From the NCBI GenBank assembly GCA_904394195.1, contig CAJFNH010000025.1:1-15444 (forward strand): a stretch of DNA of 15,444 nt, given 5' to 3'. Source of the DNA: Candidatus Gallimonas caecicola. Lineage in GTDB: Bacteria > Bacillota > Clostridia > Christensenellales > Borkfalkiaceae. A program made the position numbers and the translations under genes. Positions 6,708 to 12,857 of this stretch are shown here, piece after piece (positions within the stretch are counted from its first letter, which is position 1; each line of letters begins with the position of its first letter). Under the pieces are notes generated by a model. That model made no database searches, was not told the DNA's origin, and saw nothing but the letters and a program-made list of their open reading frames with translations.

Positions 6708-7939
6708 AAGCGTGCATTTTAACGCTGGGCTGTAAGGTGAACGAGGCGGAGAGCGATTCCCTTCTGGCGGGGCTGGAGGCGCTCGGCTACGAGACGGCGT
6801 GCACGCCCTGCGTTGCCGACCTGTATATCGTTAACACCTGCGCCGTTACCGCCGAAGCGGAGCGAAAGAGCCGCCAGGCGCTTTCGCGGCTGCAAAAGTT
6901 CAATCCCCGCGCCCCCGTCATCGTGTGCGGGTGCGCCGCGCAGCGCGACAGCGCGGCATTTGCTTCGCGCGAGGGGGTGACCCTCGTCACGGGCACCATG
7001 CGCAAGGATAAAATTCTGCAGATGCTCGGGGAGAAGGGCGTTTTTCTGGAGACGGAGCGCGCGTTCTGCGAACTCCCAGCGCCCAAGCGCACGCACACGC
7101 GGCAGAATATCCGCATCCAGGACGGGTGCAACCGCTTCTGCTCCTACTGCATCATTCCCTATCTGCGCGGGCGCTCCCGTTCGCGCAGCATACAGAGCGT
7201 GCGCGCGGAGGCAAGGGCGAGCGGCGCGCGCGAGATCGTTCTGACGGGCATCGACATCACCTCCTATTCGGACGGCGGACAGGACTTGGGCGATCTTTTG
7301 CTGGCGCTTCGCGATCTTCCCGCGCGGGTGCGCCTGGGCTCGCTGGAGGAGGGCATCGTCACGCGGGAATTTCTGGAGAAGATGAAGGCGGCGGGCAACG
7401 TGTGCGAACACTTCCATCTGTCCGCGCAGAGCGGCTCGGACAGCGTGCTTGCCGCCATGAACAGGCGGTACACGCGTGCGCAGTACCTGGAGGCGTGCGC
7501 CCTCATCCGCAGCTATTTCCCGGACGCCGCCATCACCACCGATATCATCGTGGGCTTTCCCACCGAGCGGGAGGAGGACTTTCTGCGCAGCCTTTCGCTG
7601 GTGGAGGAGGCGGGATTTGCCCGCGTGCACGCCTTCCCCTATTCCCGCCGCACGGGCACCAACGCCGCAAAGCTCGCGGACCTGCCCGCTTCCCTCAAAA
7701 AGGAGCGCATGGGTCGCATGCTGACCGCTGCGGCGGCGGCGCAGGAGCGCTGGCTCGCCCGCTTTGAAAAAAGAACGTTCACGGCGCTCTTTGAAGAGGA
7801 CGGCGGCTACACTTCCAACTATATCCGCGTATATGCGCCCGAGGCAAAGGAGGGGGGCATGTACGAGGTCCGCCTTGAAAAACGTGAAAAAGACGGCTAC
7901 CATGTCGCGCTTCTGCGCCCCGTGCCCGGGGATATGTAA
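6704..7939 (+). CDS. mtaB: tRNA t6A37 methylthiotransferase MtaB
   Basis: MtaB is a radical-SAM enzyme that adds a methylthio group to t6A37, giving ms2t6A in tRNAs that read ANN codons. The 411-residue protein has the N-terminal UPF0004 domain, with cluster cysteines C10 (TLGCKVNEAES), C46 (VNTCAVT) and C77 (CGCAAQ). The radical-SAM motif CNRFCSYC (C142, C146, C149) is followed by IIPYLRGRSRSR. The C-terminal part after about residue 350 fits a TRAM RNA-binding domain. The motif set and the Bacillota context separate it from MiaB and RimO. The frame is open back to 6611, but the ATG at 6704, overlapping the rsmE stop by four bases, gives the standard N-terminus. A weak hairpin (7940-7953) follows the stop without a U-tract. 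Confidence 0.94.
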   Translation: MKACILTLGCKVNEAESDSLLAGLEALGYETACTPCVADLYIVNTCAVTAEAERKSRQALSRLQKFNPRAPVIVCGCAAQRDSAAFASREGVTLVTGTMRKDKILQMLGEKGVFLETERAFCELPAPKRTHTRQNIRIQDGCNRFCSYCIIPYLRGRSRSRSIQSVRAEARASGAREIVLTGIDITSYSDGGQDLGDLLLALRDLPARVRLGSLEEGIVTREFLEKMKAAGNVCEHFHLSAQSGSDSVLAAMNRRYTRAQYLEACALIRSYFPDAAITTDIIVGFPTEREEDFLRSLSLVEEAGFARVHAFPYSRRTGTNAAKLADLPASLKKERMGRMLTAAAAAQERWLARFEKRTFTALFEEDGGYTSNYIRVYAPEAKEGGMYEVRLEKREKDGYHVALLRPVPGDM

Positions 7940-8339
7940 GGGCAGACGTGCCCCCGGCGAACGCGATTTTCACGGCGGGCGCCTCTGTGGGATAAACCGG
8001 GGAAGCGCTTTCGTGCTCCTTATTGCATGGACAGAATTTTTTCCGTCCGTCTCCTTGTTTGCAAGAGTGAGACAGAATAGGGATTTTTCCGCCCGTTTCC
8101 GTGCGCGGGCGCAGGGAACGACTTTCCTCGTCCGTGAGGGACAGCAGAATTGCCCAGTTCGTCCCTTTTCTGTGAAGGGGACAGACAGAATTACCCCAAT
8201 CGTCCCCGTGTCTGTAAAGGGGAGAGACAGAACTTTTCCGCTCGTCCCCGTGTCTGTGAAGGGGAGACAGAACTTTTCCGCCCGTCCCCCCTTGCTCGCA
8301 AGGGGGGAGACAGGGGGGATGAAAATAAAGGAGGCTTTT
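7940..8339. other. 400-base intergenic region holding a hairpin repeat array
   Basis: No convincing gene is present. One frame stays open through it into the HIT gene and another on the minus strand, but both translate the repeats into low-complexity, proline-rich peptides without a start signal. The content is a weak GGGCA/TGCCC hairpin at 7940-7953 and the repeat array at 8030-8311. AAAGGAGG at 8327-8334 belongs to the next gene. Confidence 0.7.
8030..8311 (+). repeat. Degenerate tandem array of about seven hairpin units, period ~42 bases
   Basis: The motif GACAGAA, or a close variant, recurs at 8030, 8071, 8140, 8184, 8226, 8266 and 8309. Between successive copies lies a TTTTCCG-type stretch and then a hairpin that opens with GTC/GTT and closes with GAC/AAC. 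Examples are GTCTC...GAGAC with inner CTTG/CAAG (8049-8073), GTTTCC...GGGAAC with inner TGCG/CGCA (8095-8119), GTCCC...GGGAC (8161-8182), and nine pairs CCCCCCTTG/CAAGGGGGG (8286-8307). The last two full units share ACAGAACTTTTCCGC exactly. Stem sequences change on both sides while pairing is kept, which suggests a structural element of REP type rather than coding repeats. Confidence 0.75.
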
Positions 8340-8672
8340 ATGGAAAACTGTGTATTCTGCAAGATCATGGCGGGGGATATCCCTTCCACAAAGGTGTATG
8401 AGGATGACGAGATCGTCATCTTCAGGGATATCGAGCCCAAGGCGAATATCCACCTGCTGTGCGTGCCGCGCGACCACTTTGCGCTGCTCTCGCAGGCGGA
8501 CGACGCCCGCGCCGCCCTTCTGGGGCGCACGCTGCAAAAGATCGGTCGCCTTGCTCCGCAGCTGGGGCTGGAGGGCGGCTACCGCCTTGTCGTCAACCAG
8601 GGCGAGAACGCGGGGCAGACGGTGCACCACCTGCACATCCACATTCTGGGCGGACAGCCGCTCGACTGGTGA
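8340..8672 (+). CDS. HIT-family (HINT-like) nucleotide hydrolase
   Basis: HIT proteins of this branch hydrolyse the bond between AMP and amines or acyl groups, for example aminoacyl-adenylates; the physiological substrate in bacteria is often unclear. The 110-residue protein is full length for the family. It carries the histidine triad HLHIHIL (H97, H99, H101) after VNQGENAGQTVH, and an N-terminal CVFCKI (C4, C7) that with H46 and H97 fits the zinc-binding variety. The frame is open far upstream into the repeat array, but AAAGGAGG at 8327-8334 five bases before the ATG at 8340 gives the usual start MENCVFCKI. It follows mtaB in the order known from Clostridia, though 400 bases of hairpin repeats separate the two, so it may have its own control. 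A terminator lies 130 bases downstream. Confidence 0.93.
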   Translation: MENCVFCKIMAGDIPSTKVYEDDEIVIFRDIEPKANIHLLCVPRDHFALLSQADDARAALLGRTLQKIGRLAPQLGLEGGYRLVVNQGENAGQTVHHLHIHILGGQPLDW

Positions 8673-8804
8673 GCGCTGTGCGGCGGCATATGCCGGCAGC
8701 AAGAGGGGGCGCAGACCGGATGCCTGCAGGAGCGCTTATTGTGACTCTTTCCGGCGGAGCTGCCCGCGAGTACCATGTTCGGTTTTGCGATAGGAAAAAG
8801 AGTT

Positions 8805-8847
8805 AAAATGTCTGCCGCACATTCATGGCGCGGCAGACATTTTTTTT
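8805..8847. terminator. Strong intrinsic terminator after the HIT gene
   Basis: AAAATGTCTGCCGC (8805-8818) pairs with GCGGCAGACATTTT (8830-8843), a perfect 14-bp stem with an 11-base loop, and the T run continues to 8847. The A-run at the start makes it able to work on the minus strand as well. It isolates the giant gene downstream from the HIT transcript. Confidence 0.92.
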
Positions 8848-8860
8848 GCCCATTCCCCCT

Positions 8861-8891
8861 GTCTCCCCCCTTCCCGGCGGGAAGAGGGGAC
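8861..8891 (+). repeat. Isolated hairpin resembling the upstream repeat units
   Basis: GTCTCC (8861-8866) can pair with GGGGAC (8886-8891), with one T-G wobble, and inside it CTTCCC (8870-8875) pairs with GGGAAG (8879-8884) around a GGC loop. It shows the same GTC...GAC closing pattern as the array at 8030-8311. A related pyrimidine/purine stretch and GCCGTCC follow it. Confidence 0.5.
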
Positions 8892-9198
8892 GGAGAAGGA
8901 AAAGATTTTCGCCGTCCGCGTTGTTTGTGCGCCCCTTGGCGCTTGTTTTAAGGGGAGTGTCTGCGGAAGCAACCAAGGGGATGAGAAGAACGGCAGGCGC
9001 CCGCCTGCTTCGTCATAAGAGACAAGCAGAGAAGGATCGGCCGGAGGGAAGCATTGCTTTCGGAGCGGAGAGTTCACTTTGCGCAAAAAAGTATATCAGA
9101 TTTTGTAACACCTATCAGAATATGGAGCAAAAAAACAGGAAAATCAGATAACGTGTAAAAATTTTTTTCAACATTACCATTTTTTTGCACATAAGTAG

Positions 9199-9227
9199 TT
9201 GACAAATCTACGGGGGTAGGGTTATAC
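9199..9227 (+). promoter_or_regulatory. Promoter of the giant surface protein gene
   Basis: A perfect TTGACA (9199-9204) is followed after 17 bases by TTATAC (9222-9227), or after 18 by TATACT (9223-9228). Strong A/T tracts lie just upstream, as in UP elements. The transcript would carry a leader of about 110 bases before the ATG at 9344. GTAG/CTAC (9196-9199, 9208-9211) flank the -35 box as a short inverted repeat. Confidence 0.8.
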
Positions 9228-9343
9228 TTTATATGTGAAAATATTGCGATACTATTGACGTTTTTCGCGCGAGCGCGCCTGCAGGAGCGCAAGGGGGAAA
9301 AGCGATCGATCGGATTCGGATAAAAAACAACAGGAGGGAATTT

Positions 9344-12300
9344 ATGGCAAAGGCAAGAAAGAAAGGTCTTGCAGCGCTGTTGGCATCGCTTTTTGCGCTC
9401 GTTCTGGCAGCGTTTTTGTGCATGGGCATGCCCGCAAGGGATGCGCACGCGCAGGACGAAACGCAGTACAATGTCGGTACTGCCGAGGACGGTCTTATCA
9501 ACCTGCCGCAGGAGCTGGTCAATGCGATCAACGCCACGGGGCAGGACGGGGTAAGCCCGACCGTCACGCTGGGCGGCAATATTTTGCTCGACCTTACGGA
9601 GGAGAACGCTATTACGGGCAACGGACCCAACGGGCACCTGTTCCTGGTGTCCGGCTACCACAGTGACGAGTTGACGATCGATTTGAACGGTTATTCGCTC
9701 AAGATCGTTACGGGCAGCCCGATGTGCTGCCTTGAGTTGCGTGACGGCGCCTCGCTCAAAATCATTGACAGCAGCGAAGCGGGCACGGGCGCCGTGGTGG
9801 GCGAGTCCGAAGGCACGTTCGTTACGGCAAGCGCAAACTCCACGCTCGCGCTTGAAAACGTCACGGTGGATTATACCTATACGGGCACCGCGCAGCAGCT
9901 TCCCTCCGCCATCACGTCGCAGGGCATCGTAAGCCTTGACGGCGTCGACTTCGTTCTGGAAAACGCCGCTTCTGGCGTCAGCACGACGACGGGCGCCGAC
10001 ATTACATATGCCACGCTGCAGGATGAGATCAACGCGGCAGCGAATGGCGCGACCGTCACGCTTAAGGACAGCGTGACGGAGAGCATCGTCATCCCCGCGG
10101 GCAAGACCATCACGCTTGACCTTGGCGGCCACACGATCACCAACACGGAGAACGAGCACACCATTACCAATTACGGCACGCTCACCGTTACGGGCACCGG
10201 CACGGTGGATAATATCTCGCATCAGAGAGTTGCGATCTTCAATGCAGAGGGCGGCACGGCGTACCTCAACAGCGGTACATACACAAGGAGCGCCGAGGCG
10301 AGCGAAGATTTCGATAGCAGCGGCGGCAACTCCTTCTATGTCATCCTCAATCAGGGCATGATGACCATCGGCACGGCAGACAGTACGCCCGTTATCCGCT
10401 TCCCCGAGGGCAAGGGAGATTTCTCCTCCCTTGTGGACAATGGTTGGTACACTGCCAGCCAGAACACAAACGGTGTCACGGCAACGCTTACCGTGCTCAA
10501 CGGCACCTTTGTGGGCGGCAAACACAGCCTTAAGAACGACAGCTATGGCAAGCTGGTCGTCGAGGATGCCAATGTTTCCGGCGCGAGCTCCTGTGCCATT
10601 TTGAACTGGAACGACCTGACGGTGAACGGCGGTACGTTCAGCGGAGGCGAGGGCGCGATCCTTTCCGCCGCGACCTCCGGAGTAGCTTATGAACAGGGCA
10701 AGTCCGTGATTACGGACGGCTCCTTCAGTGGCGCGCTCATCCTCGATAGCGCAGCAGCTTCCTACTCCGTCTCCGGCGGGACGTTCGATACGGATATTCC
10801 CGAGGAGTATATCGCCGAGGACAGCCTGTTCTATCCCACGGATGAAGGCTATGCTGTAGGCGACTACAGCGAACTTGAAACCGTGCTCACCGGCGACTAT
10901 GTTGCCATGGGCAACAAAGTGTACACCTCGGCAGACGCTGCCATCGCCGAAGGCGCAGTCGCGACCATTGAAGGCACGCAGACCATGTACACCTCTCTGC
11001 AGGATGCCATTGACGAAGCAGCAGAAGGCGATACGGTCAAGTTACTTGCAAATGTTACCGAGAGCGTAACGGTTGGTGCAGACAAGAATATCACGCTTGA
11101 TCTGAACGGTTGCACGCTGACGAATACGGCGAATGAGCATACCATCACCAACTTCGGCACGCTTACCGTCACGGGCACGGGCACGGTCAAGGCGACGGAA
11201 GACAAGACGATGGCTGTCCTCAACTATGGCACGGCTATGCTTGTGAGCGGCACATTCACTCGCAGCGCAGAGACGAGCGGCTACGTCATCAAGAACTACG
11301 GCTATATGACGATCGGCAAGGACGAGACGAGTAAGGTCACCGTTTCGTCCGAGAACACCGCTTCCAGCCTTGTTGTCAGCGGCTATTTTGACGACGCCGA
11401 TCAGTCTGCAAACGAGGGCAAGATCACTGCCGCCGAGAACAAGCTGACGCTTATCATCAACGGCGGTACGTTCACGGGCGGGCTCAACACCGTCAAGAAC
11501 GATTCGGGAAGCACAACAACGATCAACGGCGGTACGTTCACCAATTCCACGAACTACACCGTGCAGAACTGCAACGTCATGACGATCACAGGCGGCGAGT
11601 TCAAGCAGACGGCAGAGAAAGCGCCGGACGGACGCACGAACGCCTATGCGCTGGAATCGGACGCGAACACCACGCTGACGATCACGGGCGGAACGTTCAC
11701 GGCGCAAACGTATGCGGTGTACCTGGACAAGAAAACCGAAACGAAGATCGAGGGCGGCTCGTTCACCGCAAACAATGCGCTTTGCGTCAAGAGCGAAGCA
11801 ACTCTCACGGTTACGGGCGGCACGTTCAAAGCCGAGACCGGCGCCGCAATTCTGGTCAACGGCGGCAAAACGAAGGTTGAGATCTCCGGCGCAGATACGG
11901 TCATCACCGGCGCGGAGTATGGCGTCAGGTCGTCTACTGCGCCGAACGCGGAGTTCGCGATCAAGGAAGCGACGATCACGGGCGATACCAACAGCGTCAA
12001 GCTCGATAAGCCTGCGGCGTTCAAAGTCGAGAGCGGTACGTTCAACGGCGAATTCACCGTTATACAAAATCCCGGTGTGGATCGTTATGAGGGCATCTCG
12101 GGCGGGGATTTCGACACGGATATTCCCGAGGCGTATATCGCCGAGAACAGCCTGTTCTATCCTACGGAAAACGGCTATAAGGTAGGCGATTACAGCGAAC
12201 TTGAAAGCGTGCTCACCGGCGATCGTGTTGCGATGGGCAACAAAGTGTACACCTCGGCAGACGCTGCCATCGCCGAAGGCGCAGTCGCCGCCGTCAAAGG

Positions 12301-12856
12301 CTCGCAGACCGTGTACGCCTCGCTTCAGGAGGCTGTCACGGCGGCGAAGAGCGGCAACACGGTCACCCTGCTTGCGGATGTTACGCTGGACAAAACGCTT
12401 GTGCCTGCAGCAAAGACGATCCGTTTTGACCTTGGCGGTCATACGATCTACGGCACGGAAGGGCTTGAATATCTCTTTGATTTGAGTGCTCGCGAGCAGA
12501 GTTTTGACAATGGTACGATCGTTGCAAAGGGCGACGCTTTCCGGATCAGACCGGCAGGTCTCCAGTTGAACAGAGCAACGGTCACGTTCGGCAAGGATCT
12601 TACCGTGGTCTCCGAAAACGGCGTCGGCGTATTCATCTATGGAAACATGGGGTTGGATACGGCTGCGGACATCACCGCGCACAGCGCCGCGATCATGACG
12701 AATGGCAATGACTCCGCAGACACGTTGATCAACATTACGGGCGGCGAGATCACTTCTACACATGCAGTTGCAATGTATTTGCCGAACGGCACGACGAACA
12801 TTTCCGGCGGCGTTGTAACGGGCACCACGGGCGTCGGAGCTCAAAACAGAGCGTAA
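9344..12856 (+). CDS. Giant secreted beta-solenoid surface protein, N-terminal part before a frameshift
   Basis: The product is 1,170 residues up to a TAA that appears to come from a frameshift. AGGAGGG at 9332-9338 sets the ATG. The N-terminus is a Sec signal peptide: KARKK, a hydrophobic core at residues 9-29, and a signal peptidase I site AHA/QD at 36/37. The rest is rich in short repeats such as NGGTFTGG, TVTGGTF and ITLDLNG, as in right-handed beta-solenoid surface proteins. Three larger modules start with A(S/T)LQ-x-A-x-x-A and a LDLxGHT strand (near 222, 549 and 990). Two share a linker containing YTSADAAIAEGAV. It is probably an adhesin or glycan-interacting surface factor. No catalytic motif was recognised. 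GC and codon style match the host. The continuation is in the +1 frame from about 12858. Confidence 0.85.
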   Translation: MAKARKKGLAALLASLFALVLAAFLCMGMPARDAHAQDETQYNVGTAEDGLINLPQELVNAINATGQDGVSPTVTLGGNILLDLTEENAITGNGPNGHLFLVSGYHSDELTIDLNGYSLKIVTGSPMCCLELRDGASLKIIDSSEAGTGAVVGESEGTFVTASANSTLALENVTVDYTYTGTAQQLPSAITSQGIVSLDGVDFVLENAASGVSTTTGADITYATLQDEINAAANGATVTLKDSVTESIVIPAGKTITLDLGGHTITNTENEHTITNYGTLTVTGTGTVDNISHQRVAIFNAEGGTAYLNSGTYTRSAEASEDFDSSGGNSFYVILNQGMMTIGTADSTPVIRFPEGKGDFSSLVDNGWYTASQNTNGVTATLTVLNGTFVGGKHSLKNDSYGKLVVEDANVSGASSCAILNWNDLTVNGGTFSGGEGAILSAATSGVAYEQGKSVITDGSFSGALILDSAAASYSVSGGTFDTDIPEEYIAEDSLFYPTDEGYAVGDYSELETVLTGDYVAMGNKVYTSADAAIAEGAVATIEGTQTMYTSLQDAIDEAAEGDTVKLLANVTESVTVGADKNITLDLNGCTLTNTANEHTITNFGTLTVTGTGTVKATEDKTMAVLNYGTAMLVSGTFTRSAETSGYVIKNYGYMTIGKDETSKVTVSSENTASSLVVSGYFDDADQSANEGKITAAENKLTLIINGGTFTGGLNTVKNDSGSTTTINGGTFTNSTNYTVQNCNVMTITGGEFKQTAEKAPDGRTNAYALESDANTTLTITGGTFTAQTYAVYLDKKTETKIEGGSFTANNALCVKSEATLTVTGGTFKAETGAAILVNGGKTKVEISGADTVITGAEYGVRSSTAPNAEFAIKEATITGDTNSVKLDKPAAFKVESGTFNGEFTVIQNPGVDRYEGISGGDFDTDIPEAYIAENSLFYPTENGYKVGDYSELESVLTGDRVAMGNKVYTSADAAIAEGAVAAVKGSQTVYASLQEAVTAAKSGNTVTLLADVTLDKTLVPAAKTIRFDLGGHTIYGTEGLEYLFDLSAREQSFDNGTIVAKGDAFRIRPAGLQLNRATVTFGKDLTVVSENGVGVFIYGNMGLDTAADITAHSAAIMTNGNDSADTLINITGGEITSTHAVAMYLPNGTTNISGGVVTGTTGVGAQNRA
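10907..10962 (+). repeat. 56-base direct repeat inside the giant gene, copy 1
   Basis: This segment, starting ATGGGCAACAAAGTGTACAC, is identical base for base to 12233-12288. The offset is 1,326 bases, exactly 442 codons, so both copies encode the same peptide with core YTSADAAIAEGAV. Similarity extends well to both sides (about 10787-11010 against 12115-12336), marking a duplicated linker between solenoid modules. Confidence 0.9.
12233..12288 (+). repeat. 56-base direct repeat inside the giant gene, copy 2
   Basis: Identical to 10907-10962 and in the same frame. The flanking peptides also match closely, for example DTDIPEAYIAENSLFYPT here against DTDIPEEYIAEDSLFYPT in copy 1. The exact DNA identity within a more diverged module suggests recent duplication or gene conversion. 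Confidence 0.9.
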
Positions 12857-12857
12857 C
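12843..12857 (+). other. Frameshift site in the giant surface protein gene
   Basis: The frame used from 9344 reads GVGAQNRA and stops at TAA (12854-12856). The +1 frame carries the same type of sequence (GSGNTVLSGAAVAV) immediately afterwards, open to the window end. Removing one A from the AAAA run at 12843-12846 joins the frames as GVGAQTERNGSGNTV with no stop. This is either a real one-base insertion, a sequencing or assembly error, or a slippage site. Four A's is short for classic phase variation. Confidence 0.85.

Larger units (their letters stand above)
8673..9343. other. 671-base intergenic region between HIT gene and giant surface protein
   Basis: I see no convincing gene. From left to right it holds a possible long stem (ACTCTTT at 8744-8750 with AAAGAGT at 8797-8803), the terminator at 8805-8847, one more hairpin of the upstream repeat type (8861-8891), and a GC-rich stretch with a perfect GCAGGC/GCCTGC hairpin (8993-9008). 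It ends with an AT-rich block with A/T tracts at 9129-9135, 9157-9168 and 9180-9186, and the promoter at 9199-9227. Open frames on both strands at 8823-9151 lack a ribosome binding site and resemble translated repeat. Confidence 0.65.

Noticed and set aside
8030..8311. CRISPR array
   Set aside because: The units are degenerate, with no constant repeat plus unique spacer pattern, and no cas genes are nearby.
7970..8530. Minus-strand frame through the hairpin array encoding repeated FTDTGT-like peptides
   Set aside because: The peptide repeat simply reflects the 42-base DNA repeat, the units do not keep a constant length, and no start signal is seen.
8774..8860. Small gene starting MFGFAIGKRV before the terminator
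   Set aside because: It has no ribosome binding site and runs straight through the terminator hairpin.
8823..9151. Open frames on both strands after the HIT terminator
   Set aside because: They begin in the terminator or repeat, lack ribosome binding sites, and translate hairpin repeats into proline- and arginine-rich peptides.
8722..9290. 14-base direct repeat GCCTGCAGGAGCGC at 8722 and 9277
   Set aside because: A match of this length is near chance level in a GC-biased 15-kb sequence, and the flanks do not match, so it is not called an attachment site.
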